DNA of 64,000 bases from Anoplopoma fimbria (taxonomy: Eukaryota; Chordata; Actinopteri; Perciformes; Anoplopomatidae), in assembly GCF_027596085.1 (NCBI RefSeq), contig NC_072460.1, positions 7,957,512 to 8,021,511 of the forward strand, given 5' to 3'. The notes below the pieces were generated by a model. The model was not told the origin of the DNA. It did not search any database and was given only the letters and a program-made list of their open reading frames with translations. A program made the position numbers and the translations under genes. This document shows positions 1-12,100 of this stretch, piece by piece; the stretch's first letter is position 1; each line of letters begins with the position of its first letter.

Positions 1-139
1 TCACCGCTCCGTGTTTCAGGTCGTCTTTTCCGAGTCCCGAGAACAATGGATTTCAGCATTGCAGAGCGATGATAATGATGAATTACTAAACTGAGACAAT
101 CATATTGTGTGTTTGTGTGTTTTGTGTGTGTGTGCGCAG

Positions 140-3100
140 GGAGTGCCTTCACAGTGAAGGTAACGGGGGAGGGCAGAATGAAGGAGAGCATCACCAGGAA
201 GAGGAGAGCAGCATCGGTCGCCAATGTCGGCAGCCAGTGTGACCTCAGCCTCAAGATCCCAGGTAATGATGACATCATAATGCGTCTCTCTGTGGCCATG
301 GTAGCAGTCAAACCTATTGGTCCAAATGAGTAATGGACATGTCCACCAAATGTGGTTAGATTAGCACAAAAGAAGAGTTCAGGAAAGACATTTTTTTTGC
401 AATTTAAGCAATGCCCACAGAATTTGGGACAACTTTGAGGGTCAAAATCCCCAAAATATTCTTTCCAGCTTGGTCCAGAAATGTTGTGTACCAAATTTGA
501 TGACAATTGCTCAACATTTGTAGGAGGATAATAATGGGATACAATGATTTGGAAACAATTCAAGACGGACAATCAAGACGCAAAATAGGCGTGGCTTATA
601 TGGAAAGATTGGTCTGGATCCACAGATTCAGGATTTTCTTTTTGGAGACTTCAACGGTTTAGCTAGTGTCAGAGATATTTCTTTCTAACTGACTTGTCCA
701 GTTCTTCCACAATGTTCCATCGTCATATCAAAGTTAAAAGGTATATAGACTCACTGCATGTGTGTATTCAATGACCCAACAATCCGACCGGCTGTCTCTC
801 CAGAGATCAGCATAGCGGACATGACGGCCCAGGTGACGAGCCCGTCTGGCCAGGTTCACAAGGCCGACATCATGGAGGGAGAGAACAACACCTACTGCAT
901 TCGCTTCGTCCCCACCGAGACCGGTGTGCACACCGTGTGTGTGAAATACAACGGCGTGCACGTGCCTGGCAGCCCGTTCCAGTTTACCGTCGGGCCCCTG
1001 GGAGAAGGCGGGGCTCACAAGGTCCGTGCCGGAGGGCCGGGCCTGGAGAGAGCAGAGGCTGGAGTGCCAGGTTGGTGCGGTGGCTTGATTATCAGTCTAT
1101 GTGTGTTCTTCTACACGGCGTATCTGACTCATGTTTTGGCCCTGGTGTAGCTGAGTTCAGCATCTGGACGAGGGAGGCTGGTGCCGGAGGTCTCAGCATT
1201 GCTGTGGAGGGGCCGAGCAAGGCTGAAATCGCCTTTGAGGACCGCAAGGACGGGTCCAGCGGAGTGTCCTACATCGTGCAGGAGCCCGGTGAGAATCGAG
1301 GCGGGGGGAGGTTTATGCATGGATGAGAATTTAGCTGAAAAAAATAACACATCTAGAAAATGTATCTTCTTCCGTGCAGTTTTTCTCTTTTTCTTTTTTT
1401 TTTTTTTTTTACCATAAATGTTTGTTTCATGTGTTCTGTGGAAGCCTGCCGCTGTTATGGTATTGTTGTGACTGTTTGAGTGACCTTCTGACTCAACGGC
1501 TGTTCACCTGTAGGAGACTACGAGGTGTCGATCCGTTTCAACGAGGAGCACATCCCCGACAGCCCCTTCATCGTCCCCGTGGCCTCGCCATCTGATGACG
1601 CGCGGCGCCTCACTGTTGCCAGTCTTCAGGTGAGGCTCTGAGACATACACACATCCGTGTGCACACACGCCAGGCCGCAGCGCGTCGCCTACAATGCAGC
1701 AGCAGCAGCAATAGATATTTAATCAGCGTTCATAGTGTAGAGTCGGTGACGATTTTACAGGTTGTAATAGTTAAAAGTGTAAAACATGGCCTGCTACAAC
1801 TGGATGTTGTAGCAGGCCAAGGTGGTTGTAGTTGCGTAAGAGCTGCTGCTGCATTGTTAGTCATGTGCAAGGGCTTCTGGGATACTAGAGGACTGTGTGT
1901 GTTTCTCGTGCCTCATTCTAAAGGCTGCCAACAGCCTCCCACCTCTCAAAGTGATACGGGGCGCTAAAGGGTTAAAGAGGTCTGACATGGGCTACTTTTC
2001 CTCTCTGTCTCTCTCCTCTCTTTCACAGTCACTGAATGGAAACACAATCCTGACAGAAAAAGACAGAAATATTTTTATTCTATCTAGATTTTTCTACATG
2101 TTGAGTCAAAATGATTAGATACTAACTAAACATTGAAATTATGATGATATGTATTTTATATTTGTAGCGTGCATGACTTTTCATCTATTATTTTCTTCAA
2201 CCTGTTGGACAGACCGTACAGACTTTCAAACATTAGCATGAATTTTCATGCTCACAGATAAAAAGTCCAAACGGGCTCCTTTCCACAAAAGAAAAGTCAC
2301 TTTTTCTCTCTCTATCCTTTCTTTCTGACAAATAACTGCTACCTCTTCTTTCCACTGCACAGCCCTCCTCTTTAGCCTTGTTAGCAACCTCCAGGTAAGG
2401 TAGCAGCACATGTTGTATGAATATGAAACTGGTGATCACAATGCTTTTAAGTGGACGGTACTGAGTAAACAGATTGCCGGTTCTTGTGTTCAGCTGGGGG
2501 AGGTTGGATAGTGATCTGGTGTAACTTAATGGTGATGAGGTGTTGAGTGTGTTAGTATGTGTTGTTGAGCAGGAGTCGGGTTTGAAGGTGAACCAGCCGG
2601 CTTCGTTCGCCGTCAGCCTGAACGGGGCGAAGGGTGTGATCGATGCGAAGGTCCACAGCCCATCTGGAGCTCTGGAGGAGTGCTGTGTCACTGAGATAGA
2701 CCAAGGTAACCACAGGGATGCTGTCCAGAGTCCTCTAAACACCCTCAGACTGTGCACTCTGAGGTGTTGCTGGACATGAGAACACGTTTTTATGCTCCTT
2801 GCCTCTCCCCTCCCCTCCGTTTGTCTAGATAAGTACGCAGTTCGGTTCATCCCCAGAGAGAACGGCCTCTATCTGATTGATGTGAAGTTCAATGGAAGTC
2901 ACATCCCTGGTAGTCCATTTAAGATCCGAGTAGGGGAAACAGGCCAGGCTGGAGACCCTGGGATGGTGTCGGCCTACGGGACAGGACTGGAGGGAGGCAC
3001 CACAGGTAACACACTAAAGAATTATCAGCTGAACAGAAATGTCCCCGGTCCTACAACACCTTACATTTGTCCCAATCCTCACCTCAATCCTCCTCTCGTT

Positions 3101-4286
3101 TGCCTCCAGGAACTGCGTGCGACTTTGTGGTGAACACAAGCAAAGCGGGCCCTGGCGCTTTAGCCGTGACCATTGACGGGCCCTCCAAGGTAAAGATGGA
3201 CTGTGTGGAGTGCCCCGAGGGCTACAGGGTCACATACACCCCAATGGCTCCTGGCAACTATCTGATTTCCATCAAATACGGCGGTCCCTACCACATCGTC
3301 GGAAGCCCCTTCAAAGCCAAGATCACCGGTAAGAAACGTCTTAGTTTCTTTTAGGGAAACGAGATTAAAAACTGAATGTAAATCCTCCTGAGATCAACTT
3401 ACACCATCACCTCCATCTCCCAGGTTCCAAGCTAGTGTCCAGCCACAGTATGCACGAGACCTCTTCTGTCATGGTCGACCCTGTGACCCGGGCCATCAGC
3501 TGTTCTCAGCAGGGAGCACCCACCCAGTCAGATGCTAGCAAGGTCACGGCCAAGGGCGTGGGCCTGACCAAGGCCTTCATCGGTCAGAAAAACAGCTTCA
3601 GTGTCGACTGCAGCAAAGCAGGTGTGTGTGATTGTGACGTCAACGAGTGCCTTTTTTTCTGCGCTTTTACACATCCCCAAGAGATAAGTCTGGCCAAGTG
3701 AGGGAGTCAATTGTGGACGAATTGAACAATTTGAATGTAACAGTGAAGAGTTTGAATTATCTACTACTCTGATTAGATCCTCTAACTGGCTTTATCTCCG
3801 TGGTAACGCCAGCTGAGGCCTATGGGTATTGTGATATTAAACAAAGAAGAGTTGAATCTCCCTCATTGTCCCCCTCGGCTCCCTTAAAGTCGAGATGGGG
3901 GGGCGAAGATAACAAAAACAGGGATTTATTCATTCACTCTTATTGTATCTAACTTTCTATGGATCATAATAATACCCATATCGGGTATAGAATTTATCTG
4001 CAGATGCTCAGGTTCAAAATGAGACCAACCTTTCCTGTAGATGTCAGTTATTGCCAAAACTTGGCCTGCAACAAACTAGGTAAGGTTTTTTTTTTTACTG
4101 GCCTAGCTGATTGTTGGAAATGTCAGTTGTTGATCACTTGCGCCCCTACTGGCCAGTTAAGAGGAGTGTTTAGTCAGCAGTCAAAGACGGAATAATACAT
4201 CTATAACATAGTGAATCACCTCAACCACCAATATGAGCTGATAGGTCCAGTAGAATGTGAGATGAGCTGTGGACAGACGACAGACA

Positions 4287-4323
<37 letters not shown>

Positions 4324-4730
4324 GCTCATACTCACCTGCTCATACTCACCTGCTCTGTCTGCGTCCACAGGTCGTAACATGCTCCTGGTCGGTGTGGATG
4401 GTCCCAAGGTCCCCTGTGAGGAGATCCTAGTGAAACATTTGGGCAACCGCATGTACAACGTCCAGTAGAATGTGAGATGAGCTGTGGACAGACGGACAGA
4501 TATACACACACACACACACACACACCTGCTCATACTCACCTGCTCATACTCACCTGCTCTGTGCGTCCACACAGGTCGTAACAGTCCCCTGTGAGGAGAT
4601 CCTAGTGAAACATTTGGGCAACCGCATGTACAACGTCAGCTACCAGCTCAAAGAGAAGGGAGAGTACATCCTGGTGGTCAAGTGGGGGGATGAGCACATC
4701 CCTGGCAGCCCATACCACATCACTGTCTAA
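140..4730 (+). CDS. flna: Filamin A, C-terminal part (repeats 20-24), gene runs in from the left
   Basis: Actin cross-linking scaffold; its C-terminal Ig-like repeats bind integrin tails and dimerise the protein. Coding exons: 140-262, 804-1070, 1151-1288, 1514-1629, 2573-2705, 2829-3005, 3110-3328, 3424-3621, then a last exon present as two damaged copies (4371-4462 and 4575-4730), stop at 4728-4730. All earlier junctions are GT-AG and keep frame. The translation closely follows human FLNA as I remember it: the linker KESITRKRR, integrin-binding repeat 21 ([31 protein letters not shown]), repeat 22 ([19 protein letters not shown]), repeat 23, a hinge-2 segment in exon 3424-3621 and a dimerisation repeat ending [15 protein letters not shown]. 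The neighbouring emerin gene favours flna over flnb or flnc. The start of the gene is outside the window. Odd: neither copy of the last exon alone encodes a whole repeat 24 (see findings). Confidence 0.93.
1787..1819. repeat. Perfect 14-bp stem hairpin in a filamin intron
   Basis: TGGCCTGCTACAAC is followed after a 5-base loop (TGGAT) by its exact reverse complement. It lies within the intron between coding exons 1514-1629 and 2573-2705. The stem does not extend beyond 14 bp, so it does not look like a microRNA precursor. Confidence 0.8.
4245..4637 (+). repeat. Tandem duplication of flna intron end plus last-exon start, each copy incomplete
   Basis: Intron sequence beginning GTCCAGTAGAATGTGAG (4245) recurs 215 bp later (4460), followed each time by a CA microsatellite, CACCTGCTCATACT repeats, a splice acceptor and the start of the last flna exon. 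The first exon copy breaks off after AACGTC at 4462, where it runs into the second intron copy; the shared GTC marks the junction. The second exon copy lacks 29 bases present in the first, between GTCGTAACA and GTCCCCTG, and therefore shifts frame to an early TGA. This could be a real lesion or an assembly error provoked by the CA tract. Confidence 0.85.
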
Positions 4731-6140
4731 GGACCCAGCTCCACCATCGCAAACCTAAACCACTGTTTAACACAACTGAAATTCTATTTAGAGTCTAACC
4801 GATCATTGTTTACAACTCCAAGTCCCTCCCATGTTACAAATTAAGATTTCTGGCTTATTTTGTTTGTGTCTTATTACTATTTAATCAACTAGAAAACACA
4901 GTCTTGCGTCAATGTTTACCCTCAGCCAGATTTCTGTGTTTTACCCACAAGTTCATGTTTTAGTCCAGAATCTCCCAAAGATGAATGCATTGACGCATAA
5001 TGCTCTCCTTCTGGTCATTCGATTCGTTCCTTGTTTTATTCTTCTGCCTCATTCTTCATTAAAATTAGGGAGGAAAACGATGCACCTTTTTTTTTTTTTT
5101 TTTTTTACATTGTCAGTCATGGGCATGAGTGGCCATTAGCAGAGTTGTCTGAACTAGTGTACAGTGATAGGATAGCTTAGCGTAGCAGCAGTAGAGTGTG
5201 GCCCCGCTGAGCCCAGCATTGGATGGAAGGTTACTGTTTACACTGGAGGAGCTTATCTTACGTACATAAACGATGGATTCAGTTTTATATGAACAATCAC
5301 AGGACTTGAACCAAAAAGTGTCAGAAATAATGTGCCTTCCCGACCCACGAGAGACGAGACACTTTGACGTAAGATCTTTAATTGTCCGTATAAAAGTCAG
5401 ATGAACTGTTGCTCATAACTATGTGTGCTCAGCACTGGTTCAGCCCACTTCAGCACGTGGCTTTCATGACGCTCTTTAACTAACCTGGCTGTTCAACCTG
5501 CTGCTAGTGTTATGTTAGGTTTTAGGCACTGCTGATCTGAAAGCCGTACTTTGGATTAGTAATAGGGAGGTAATAAAGGATTAAAGATGTGAGCAGGAGA
5601 AAGACACGTTTCACAGTAGCTTCCTGGTGGTTTGTCACACATGCTCTCTAAACACCGCTGCTGTTTTAATGGCACACAACATGTGGTCTGCGTATTCATT
5701 AGGTTGTAAAACTATTTTGCCACAGAAAGCGTCTGATTCAGAAAAAAACCATGAACAGTGACGTTGGGATGCGCTTGCGGTGGTTCACCTTTTGAGTATA
5801 GAACTTTCTCATATACAATAAAAGGTTTTTAAAAGGGAAGTTTCTAACGTTGTGCTGGACAGATAGGACAGAAGATGATGTTGTGGGTTTGGTCACATTC
5901 TGATTAAAACACGATTGACCAATAACCAAAAGAGAACAGATGTTGCTTCGTTTTCTGCTCAGTGTTTTGTGTCTTGCCCCCGTCAGCCGCCTCTCACCCC
6001 CCTCCCCTTTTCCTTCCAGCTCGCTTTGTGCATAGTCTATCTTTCAGAACAAAAAAAAATGAATCTTGTCCTTAATTAAAAAAAAGGCTTTAAAGTGTTT
6101 GTAAGACAGTATTTTGATACACAATAAAGTTGTCTAAGTA
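4731..6140 (+). other. flna: flna 3' UTR with candidate poly(A) signals
   Basis: AT-rich non-coding sequence follows the filamin stop codon. AATAAA at 6123-6128 is a plausible main polyadenylation signal, giving a 3' UTR of about 1.4 kb; an ATTAAA near 5059 and an AATAAA near 5818 are alternatives. No other gene is visible here. Transcript ends are inferred. Confidence 0.55.
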
Positions 6141-6149
6141 TTTTTTCTG

Positions 6150-7754
6150 TCAATCAAATGTTTGTTTTTTGTCTTCACAAAAAAAACTGTTCACATTGAA
6201 TGAAAGGATCATTTGAGATTCTAATTTATGACAAATATAAAACGGGTGAAAGAGAAATTCAATCAAATGTGTTTTGTATGTAAATGTGCAGGTTATTCCT
6301 CTCATCAGTAACTTTGACGGAGCACAGAGGAAGCCTGGCAGTGCTGTTAAGCGCACAGGCACAGAGGTTTCCAGTTAGTGGAAAAAGTGTAGATTACAGT
6401 GTAGTGAAGGCTGCAGCCAACGCCCTTCCTGGAAACCTCCAACTCCTTATTAGGCCGGACTCCCGTTCCTCCTGCAGAGGACGCTGCAGCAGAGGAAACC
6501 TCCAGACTGGATGACAGAGCTTAGAACAACAGGCTGACCTTTTTTTTTTTACAAAGCCTTTTGTTTAAAATGACATTATTTAGTTAGAGTTGTGGGCAGT
6601 ATAAATTCGATTTTTGAGAACTTTTCAACACATGAGGGATCTTTAACATAATAAACCTTGGGTTATGGGATCTTTAACATAATCCATTTTAGTACTAGTA
6701 GTAGTAGAGGTTGTAACACGGTAGAAGTCATTTTCCAACTTGGTTTGGTTTTTACACACATGCGAACAAAGTGCATGAATATAGAAGTCAAAAAGGCCTT
6801 CAAGGCATTGTAGATGATCATAGTCCCGATGACCTTTTCTTTTTTTTGTTAATTTAGTACTTAAGAGTAATGACTCATTTCATTCTTGAACCAGGGTTTT
6901 TCATTAAAGTAATATTAATAAATGTTAATATTCGATGAATAGTCGATGAATTTTAGTCACACACAGAATGTTAAATGTTCCACATCAATCCCCAGAAGTT
7001 AAACATTCACTTTTTACTGCGCGAGTAAAACAAAAATCCACAGGATTCAGAAATATCATTTCTTTGGAAGTTGATTTGTTGAATTAATTAAATGAATATT
7101 TTTTTAAATCTACTTTTCTACCATAGGTGGTGACAAAATGTTTATCACTCATTTCCAATTAGTATTTTCAAAGTGAGTATTCCAGTAGAGCCTACCATGA
7201 GGAAGGTAAGTCTGATTAGAGACGATGAGTCCTCTTGGATAAAGTGGTAAAAACCCACCTGCTGGCGTGACATTAAAAAAAAACCTTGATTGCTGCAGTT
7301 ATTTATCATTAATCTGTTTAGTTTCGTGGCTGATAATAGTTTTTAAAATGGTGTTGTAATTGAAGATGCCACTTTATGGGCATAGCCCCAAGCTGGAGTG
7401 GGAAAACAACAATACTCATGCCCAAAGCCTCTGGCAATGGAAGCGGCTGCCACAAATTCGATGCCAAGTGGAACTGATTGCCTGGTGCCCCCACTGCAAT
7501 TAGATGAGCCATTTGCCAAGTAATGTTGTCATCATGTGCTAGAAGTTGGCAGAAGTAAGTATTTCTTTTTAAAGTAGAAAGCAACTGTGGCCACCATGAA
7601 AGAGAATGCTTATCTTCTGTGAAAGGGCAAAGGGCAACAGGTTGGAGAAGAACTTGGCCAGCAGCCTCGGTATACTGTTATAAACCAAACTGCTGGTATA
7701 AAAAAAGAAAAGAAGAAAAAAAAAAAAAAGTCTGACTGCTATCTTGTCAGAGAA
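6150..7754. other. Intergenic region between flna and emd
   Basis: No convincing coding exon on either strand. The stretch is AT-rich with scattered homopolymers and a short imperfect direct repeat of ATCTTTAACATAAT around 6640-6680. It probably contains the proximal promoter of emd near its right end. Confidence 0.5.
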
Positions 7755-7951
7755 GTGGAGGTCGGCCATTGTTCCTCAGCCAGCAGAACCCCTGTCGTCC
7801 TGACCCGTGTAGCGGGCTCATGCATCCGGAGGTGTGCCGAGCTGCGTCGTCCGGATATGAGAGGAGTTCTGTTCCACCCTCCGCTGCTGCAGCCCGCCCA
7901 GCCTCGTCCCGCTCGCACAGTCTCAACACAGAACTCGGCTGGTTTTCAAAG
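7755..7951 (+). other. emd: Candidate non-coding first exon of emd (5' UTR)
   Basis: A locally GC- and CpG-richer stretch ends in a strong splice donor (CAAAG then GTAAGTG at 7952). The next good acceptor in a suitable position is at 9138, directly before the emerin ATG. The left edge and transcription start cannot be determined from sequence alone. Confidence 0.5.
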
Positions 7952-8100
7952 GTAAGTGAACCTTTCTCACTTCAGATCCACCATTTCCTCGTTTTGGGAA
8001 TTTGCTTGCGTTGTTGCTCGCGCGATATTTATATAAAAAAATAAATAAAAATTAAAAAAAAGCCACGACGTTTAATCTCTGCTCTTTTAACTAGGCAGCA

Positions 8101-8130
8101 TTGTATTGATATATATATATATCAATACAA
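8101..8130. repeat. Perfect 30-bp palindrome in emd intron 1
   Basis: TTGTATTGAT, an alternating AT core and ATCAATACAA form an exact 30-base inverted repeat without a spacer. Such AT-rich palindromes can extrude as hairpins and are often length-unstable. No function is inferred. Confidence 0.85.
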
Positions 8131-8311
8131 GTTTTTGGAATATAAATTAGGTTTGGCGTCAAATGATTTGATTTTACTTTGAAAATTAAATACTAAACTA
8201 TCTTAACTATTTTGCGCCCAAAACGTTTTTCTTTGACGTTTTCCAGCTGGATTAGAGGCGGGGAGCAGACTCTACGAGGCCCCGCCCCCTGCTCCCTCTC
8301 CAGGCTGTCTG

Positions 8312-8745
8312 TCTATTACATTACATTACATTACATTACATTACAGTCATTTAGCAGACGCTTTTATCCAAAGCGACTTACAATAAGTGTATTCAACATA
8401 GGTATTCAAGAGAACTACTAGTCACCAGAAGTCATAAGTGCATCTCCTTTCTTAAACAAGCATCTAAAAGCATAAACCAGAGCAAAAGTATAGTGCAGAG
8501 GCAAATTACTACGAAAACAATAATTGCAACAGACTAATACGAATATAATAAGTGCTACAAACTACTACGAATAGGATAAGTGCAGTAAACGAATACGAAT
8601 ACAATAAGTGCAACAAACTAATACGAATGCAATAAGTGCTACGAGGAAGGCTCAGGGTAGTACTTAATGAAGAGGTGAGTTTTCAGCCTGCGCCTAAAGA
8701 TGGGCAGCGACTCTGCTGTCCTGACGTCAGTGGGGAGTTCATTCC
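8312..8745. repeat. Fish interspersed repeat (TACAT arrays, CATTTAGCAGACGC core)
   Basis: A pentamer array of ACATT units leads into CAGTCATTTAGCAGACGC and TTATCCAAAGCGACTTACAA, a motif I know from many teleost genomes. Tandem variants of AATACGAATACAATAAGTGC follow, then an internal segment up to the TATC microsatellite. A shorter copy of the core lies at 19055-19230, and diverged fragments lie at 34080-34140 and 43165-43225. It is TE-derived, family not assigned. Confidence 0.75.
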
Positions 8746-8804
8746 AAGTCTATCTATCTATCTGTCTGTCTGTATGTCTGTCTATCTATCTATCTATCTA
8801 TCTA

Positions 8805-8903
<99 letters not shown>

Positions 8904-8988
8904 GTCTGTCTGTCTGTCTATCTGTCTGTCTGTATGTCTGTCTATCTATCTGTCTATCTATCTGTCTGTCTATCTATCTATCTATCTA

Positions 8989-9019
<31 letters not shown>

Positions 9020-9107
9020 TTGAGTCTGTCTGTCTGTATGTCTGTCTATCTATCTGTCTATCTGTCTGTCTGTCTATTTATCTATCTGTCTGTCTGTCTA
9101 TGTTCGT
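8743..9107. repeat. Compound TATC/TGTC microsatellite
   Basis: About 360 bp of alternating TATC and TGTC tetranucleotide blocks in emd intron 1, ending about 30 bp before the acceptor at 9138. The long Ser/Leu/Tyr/Cys reading frames across it are repeat artefacts. Confidence 0.95.
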
Positions 9108-9138
9108 CTCTCTGATACATTTTTTTATCCATCCGCAG

Positions 9139-12100
9139 ATGTCTTTGAGTGAAAAAAGTGATGAGGAGATCAGCAAGCTGCTCACTGAGTATGGCATCAA
9201 ACATGGACCTATAGTGGGTAGGAAACGTGCACACATTACTACCTTCATGAATGATGTCCTTCCTGAGCTCAGGCTGTAGGTGTAAGCAGGGCTTTAGAAA
9301 TACAGAGGTCCTAAAACTTTAGGAGTTTAGGCCTACAGAAATCATTTAATTTAGTTTGATTTTATTTCATCTTTGTGTCTGAGTTTGCATCCTTTTGGGA
9401 TTTGAGTAAAAATAAATATGTTTCAAACGGCACAGTAGCCTCAAAACATACACAAAATGTGTGTTATACAATAATGTATTTTTACAATAAAACTATCCTA
9501 TAACACTATAATTATGCTATATGTTGTATTTTTACATTGAACCTATAGGTTCCACTGTATAAACTAAAGAACATATATATATATATATATACACGGTCGC
9601 TATGTTTGGCATTCTCCTGGTTCTCTACCTCTCTCATCTCCATCACCTCTCTGTCTTTTTCTCTTGGGGGGGCTTTCGTTTCGGTCCAGTGTCTTGTTTT
9701 TCTCAATGTTCTGAGTAATCAACTGTTTTATTACCATAATAATATATAACAAATACGAATATAATGAGAGTTAACACAATCAAACCTGTGAGCCAACCAA
9801 CAGTTTTTCATTTTAACGTTTCACATGATAAAACTCCTTAAATGTATTCTCTAAAATGTTCCCACACCTAGATGATGCAGAAAAGTCATGTACTGCATCT
9901 TTTTGTATACTGTGTTAAGGATATTGAAGCACTGTTAATGTGTTTGTGTGAACATAGACTCCACTCGAAAGCTGTACGAGAAGAAGCTTGAAGTGGCCAT
10001 GGAGAACGCTCCGGTGGAACCCTCGTCTGATAAGACCTACTACAGGGAGGAAGGTAGGGTTCTCCTCAGTCCGCTGGCATGCAGAGGCTCTGTGGCACTT
10101 GGTTCTTTGTTCATGTGTGGTTCTGTTTAGTCCATGTGGTACCACCACACAGCGAGCAGCACCAGGATGAGTTCTGAAGTGTGTGAGAGTGTATGTGTGT
10201 TTTATGGGCTGTTGACGGGGGAAAAAAGACGTTTATGTCGGCCCACTGGGAAACTGCTGGTCTGGTCTGCTGGGTGGCCAGTCCAGCCCTGAGGCAAGGG
10301 AACTTTTCAGTTCAACTTCCTTTCGATCTTTTTAAAATAGTAAAATATGGGAAGAAACTCTTCATGTGTGTTCTTCCATTAGAAATGAAGAACAAGGGGG
10401 TGCCGACTCATAAGCAGCCTCCTGGGGAGCCAGCTTTTACATGCAATACGCCTACAAACGTACAAATAGAGCCAGGTTTAGGACCTGGCTTCTTTTTTTA
10501 TTGGCTTATCACCCCGAAAGCAAAAGCTTTTTTGACACTTTTCTTCATGTCCAAGTCTTCAGTCAGGTCTTGAAGGATGTTCAGGAGAACCAGGTTGTTA
10601 ATCTGTTTCTCTGTATTTGTATGCGGGTGTTCAGAAGGTGTTCGACCCCAATGTAGTCTTTATGACCAACGTTCTATGACTCTAATACCTGGCTTAGATG
10701 CTTGTCAACGCTTTATTACAATAACACCTGAACGTGGGGGGATAAAAAGTCTATTGGATTAATAGTCGACTATTCAGGTCCAATAGCGTCTCTTCCTTCA
10801 AACAACACTTTCACTGTGCAAAAAACTCTCTTCATATTAATTGGTGTTTAGCCTTTCAAAAACAACACTTTCACTGTGCAAAAAACTCTTCTGCTTGACA
10901 CACAAAGGGAGGCACTACAAGTTCTATTCATTAAAGGAAATGTATTTAATAAAACAAATACAAACTCATTTAATTCGATGAATCACCTTATACAAATTGA
11001 GTTTGAATTTGAATTTTATTTAAGGGTGATGATGTCATGAAATATGACAATAGACATTGGAAGCTTCATGTGAAAACCTCAATAGAAGCTTTACATGTTA
11101 AAAAAAAAAAAAAAAAAAAAAGACATTCTGTACAGCCCTAATATAATTTATGATCTTGAACGTCTCCCCCTGCCTGCTCAAACTATTCTAAATCAGTTAT
11201 AATTACAAGCCAGTATGTAAATGTAAAGTACAAAGTGGGAGCTCTCCTCTTCAAGGTTGCCATCAAGTGTTCACGCTTCATTTCTAAATGTTTACGTCAA
11301 AAAGGATTAACATTTGCCAATGTGTGTTTGTTTTTTCTGTACAGCGGAGGAGATTACCTACATCACATACCACAGTCCGGTAAGTCCTGATTCTGTTTCC
11401 TGTATTTCCTGTGTTGCCTGTGTTTGTGCCAAATTCATCTGCTCCGTGACTGTAAATCATCTCTCAAACTATCCTGCTTTCAATCCAACAGGTCAGACAA
11501 GAGCCAGACATGTGAGTACACTTTTAACACACAGACACGCACATTTTTTATATATTTCCCCACATACAGCTTCTCTTTTGCTGGATGAAAACATGCCTGT
11601 TTCAAAATCTCTTTTTTCAAGGTTAGGGGCTAAAAACTTGTCAAAGACAGGGCCAACAAGTGTCAAAACATCCGCCATCAGATCTTATTCAGCAAAGCTT
11701 GACGCGAATCAGGTGAACTGTGGCTGGGCTCATATACATTGATACCACACCAAAACGAAATAAAAAATGCGATGATACAAAATTTTGCGAGGACGGTGGC
11801 AATATTCAACAGGCTGAGTAAATATCCCACAAGTGTACCGCGCCCAGATGTCCTGTTTTTTATGACAGATATCTGTAACATATTCAAATGTTTTCACCAC
11901 CATTGTAATAAAAAAAATGAAAAGTTATAACTGTCCTCAGCGCTTACATAGAATTTTATCATGTTCTGTCCGACTCGTTATTACCAATATAAAATGACAA
12001 ACAACTACAAATGGTTCACTCAGTAGAGTGCAGAACTCATCCAGGTTCCTCCTGCAACAACCGCTGCTGCTGTGTTGTGATTGAATGACTACAACCAGTC

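Noticed and set aside
1787..1819. microRNA-like hairpin in a filamin intron
   Set aside because: The stem is only 14 bp with a 5-base loop, too short for a pre-miRNA.
2233..2850. 205-residue minus-strand open frame over flna exon 2573-2705
   Set aside because: It is antisense to a clearly coding filamin exon and introns, with no family resemblance.
8743..9107. Regular repeats that could suggest a CRISPR array
   Set aside because: No unique spacers between repeats and the genome is eukaryotic; plain microsatellite.
8636..9115. Open frames rich in Leu, Ser, Ile, Tyr, Cys, Val
   Set aside because: Produced by the TATC/TGTC microsatellite in emd intron 1; no start context or homology.
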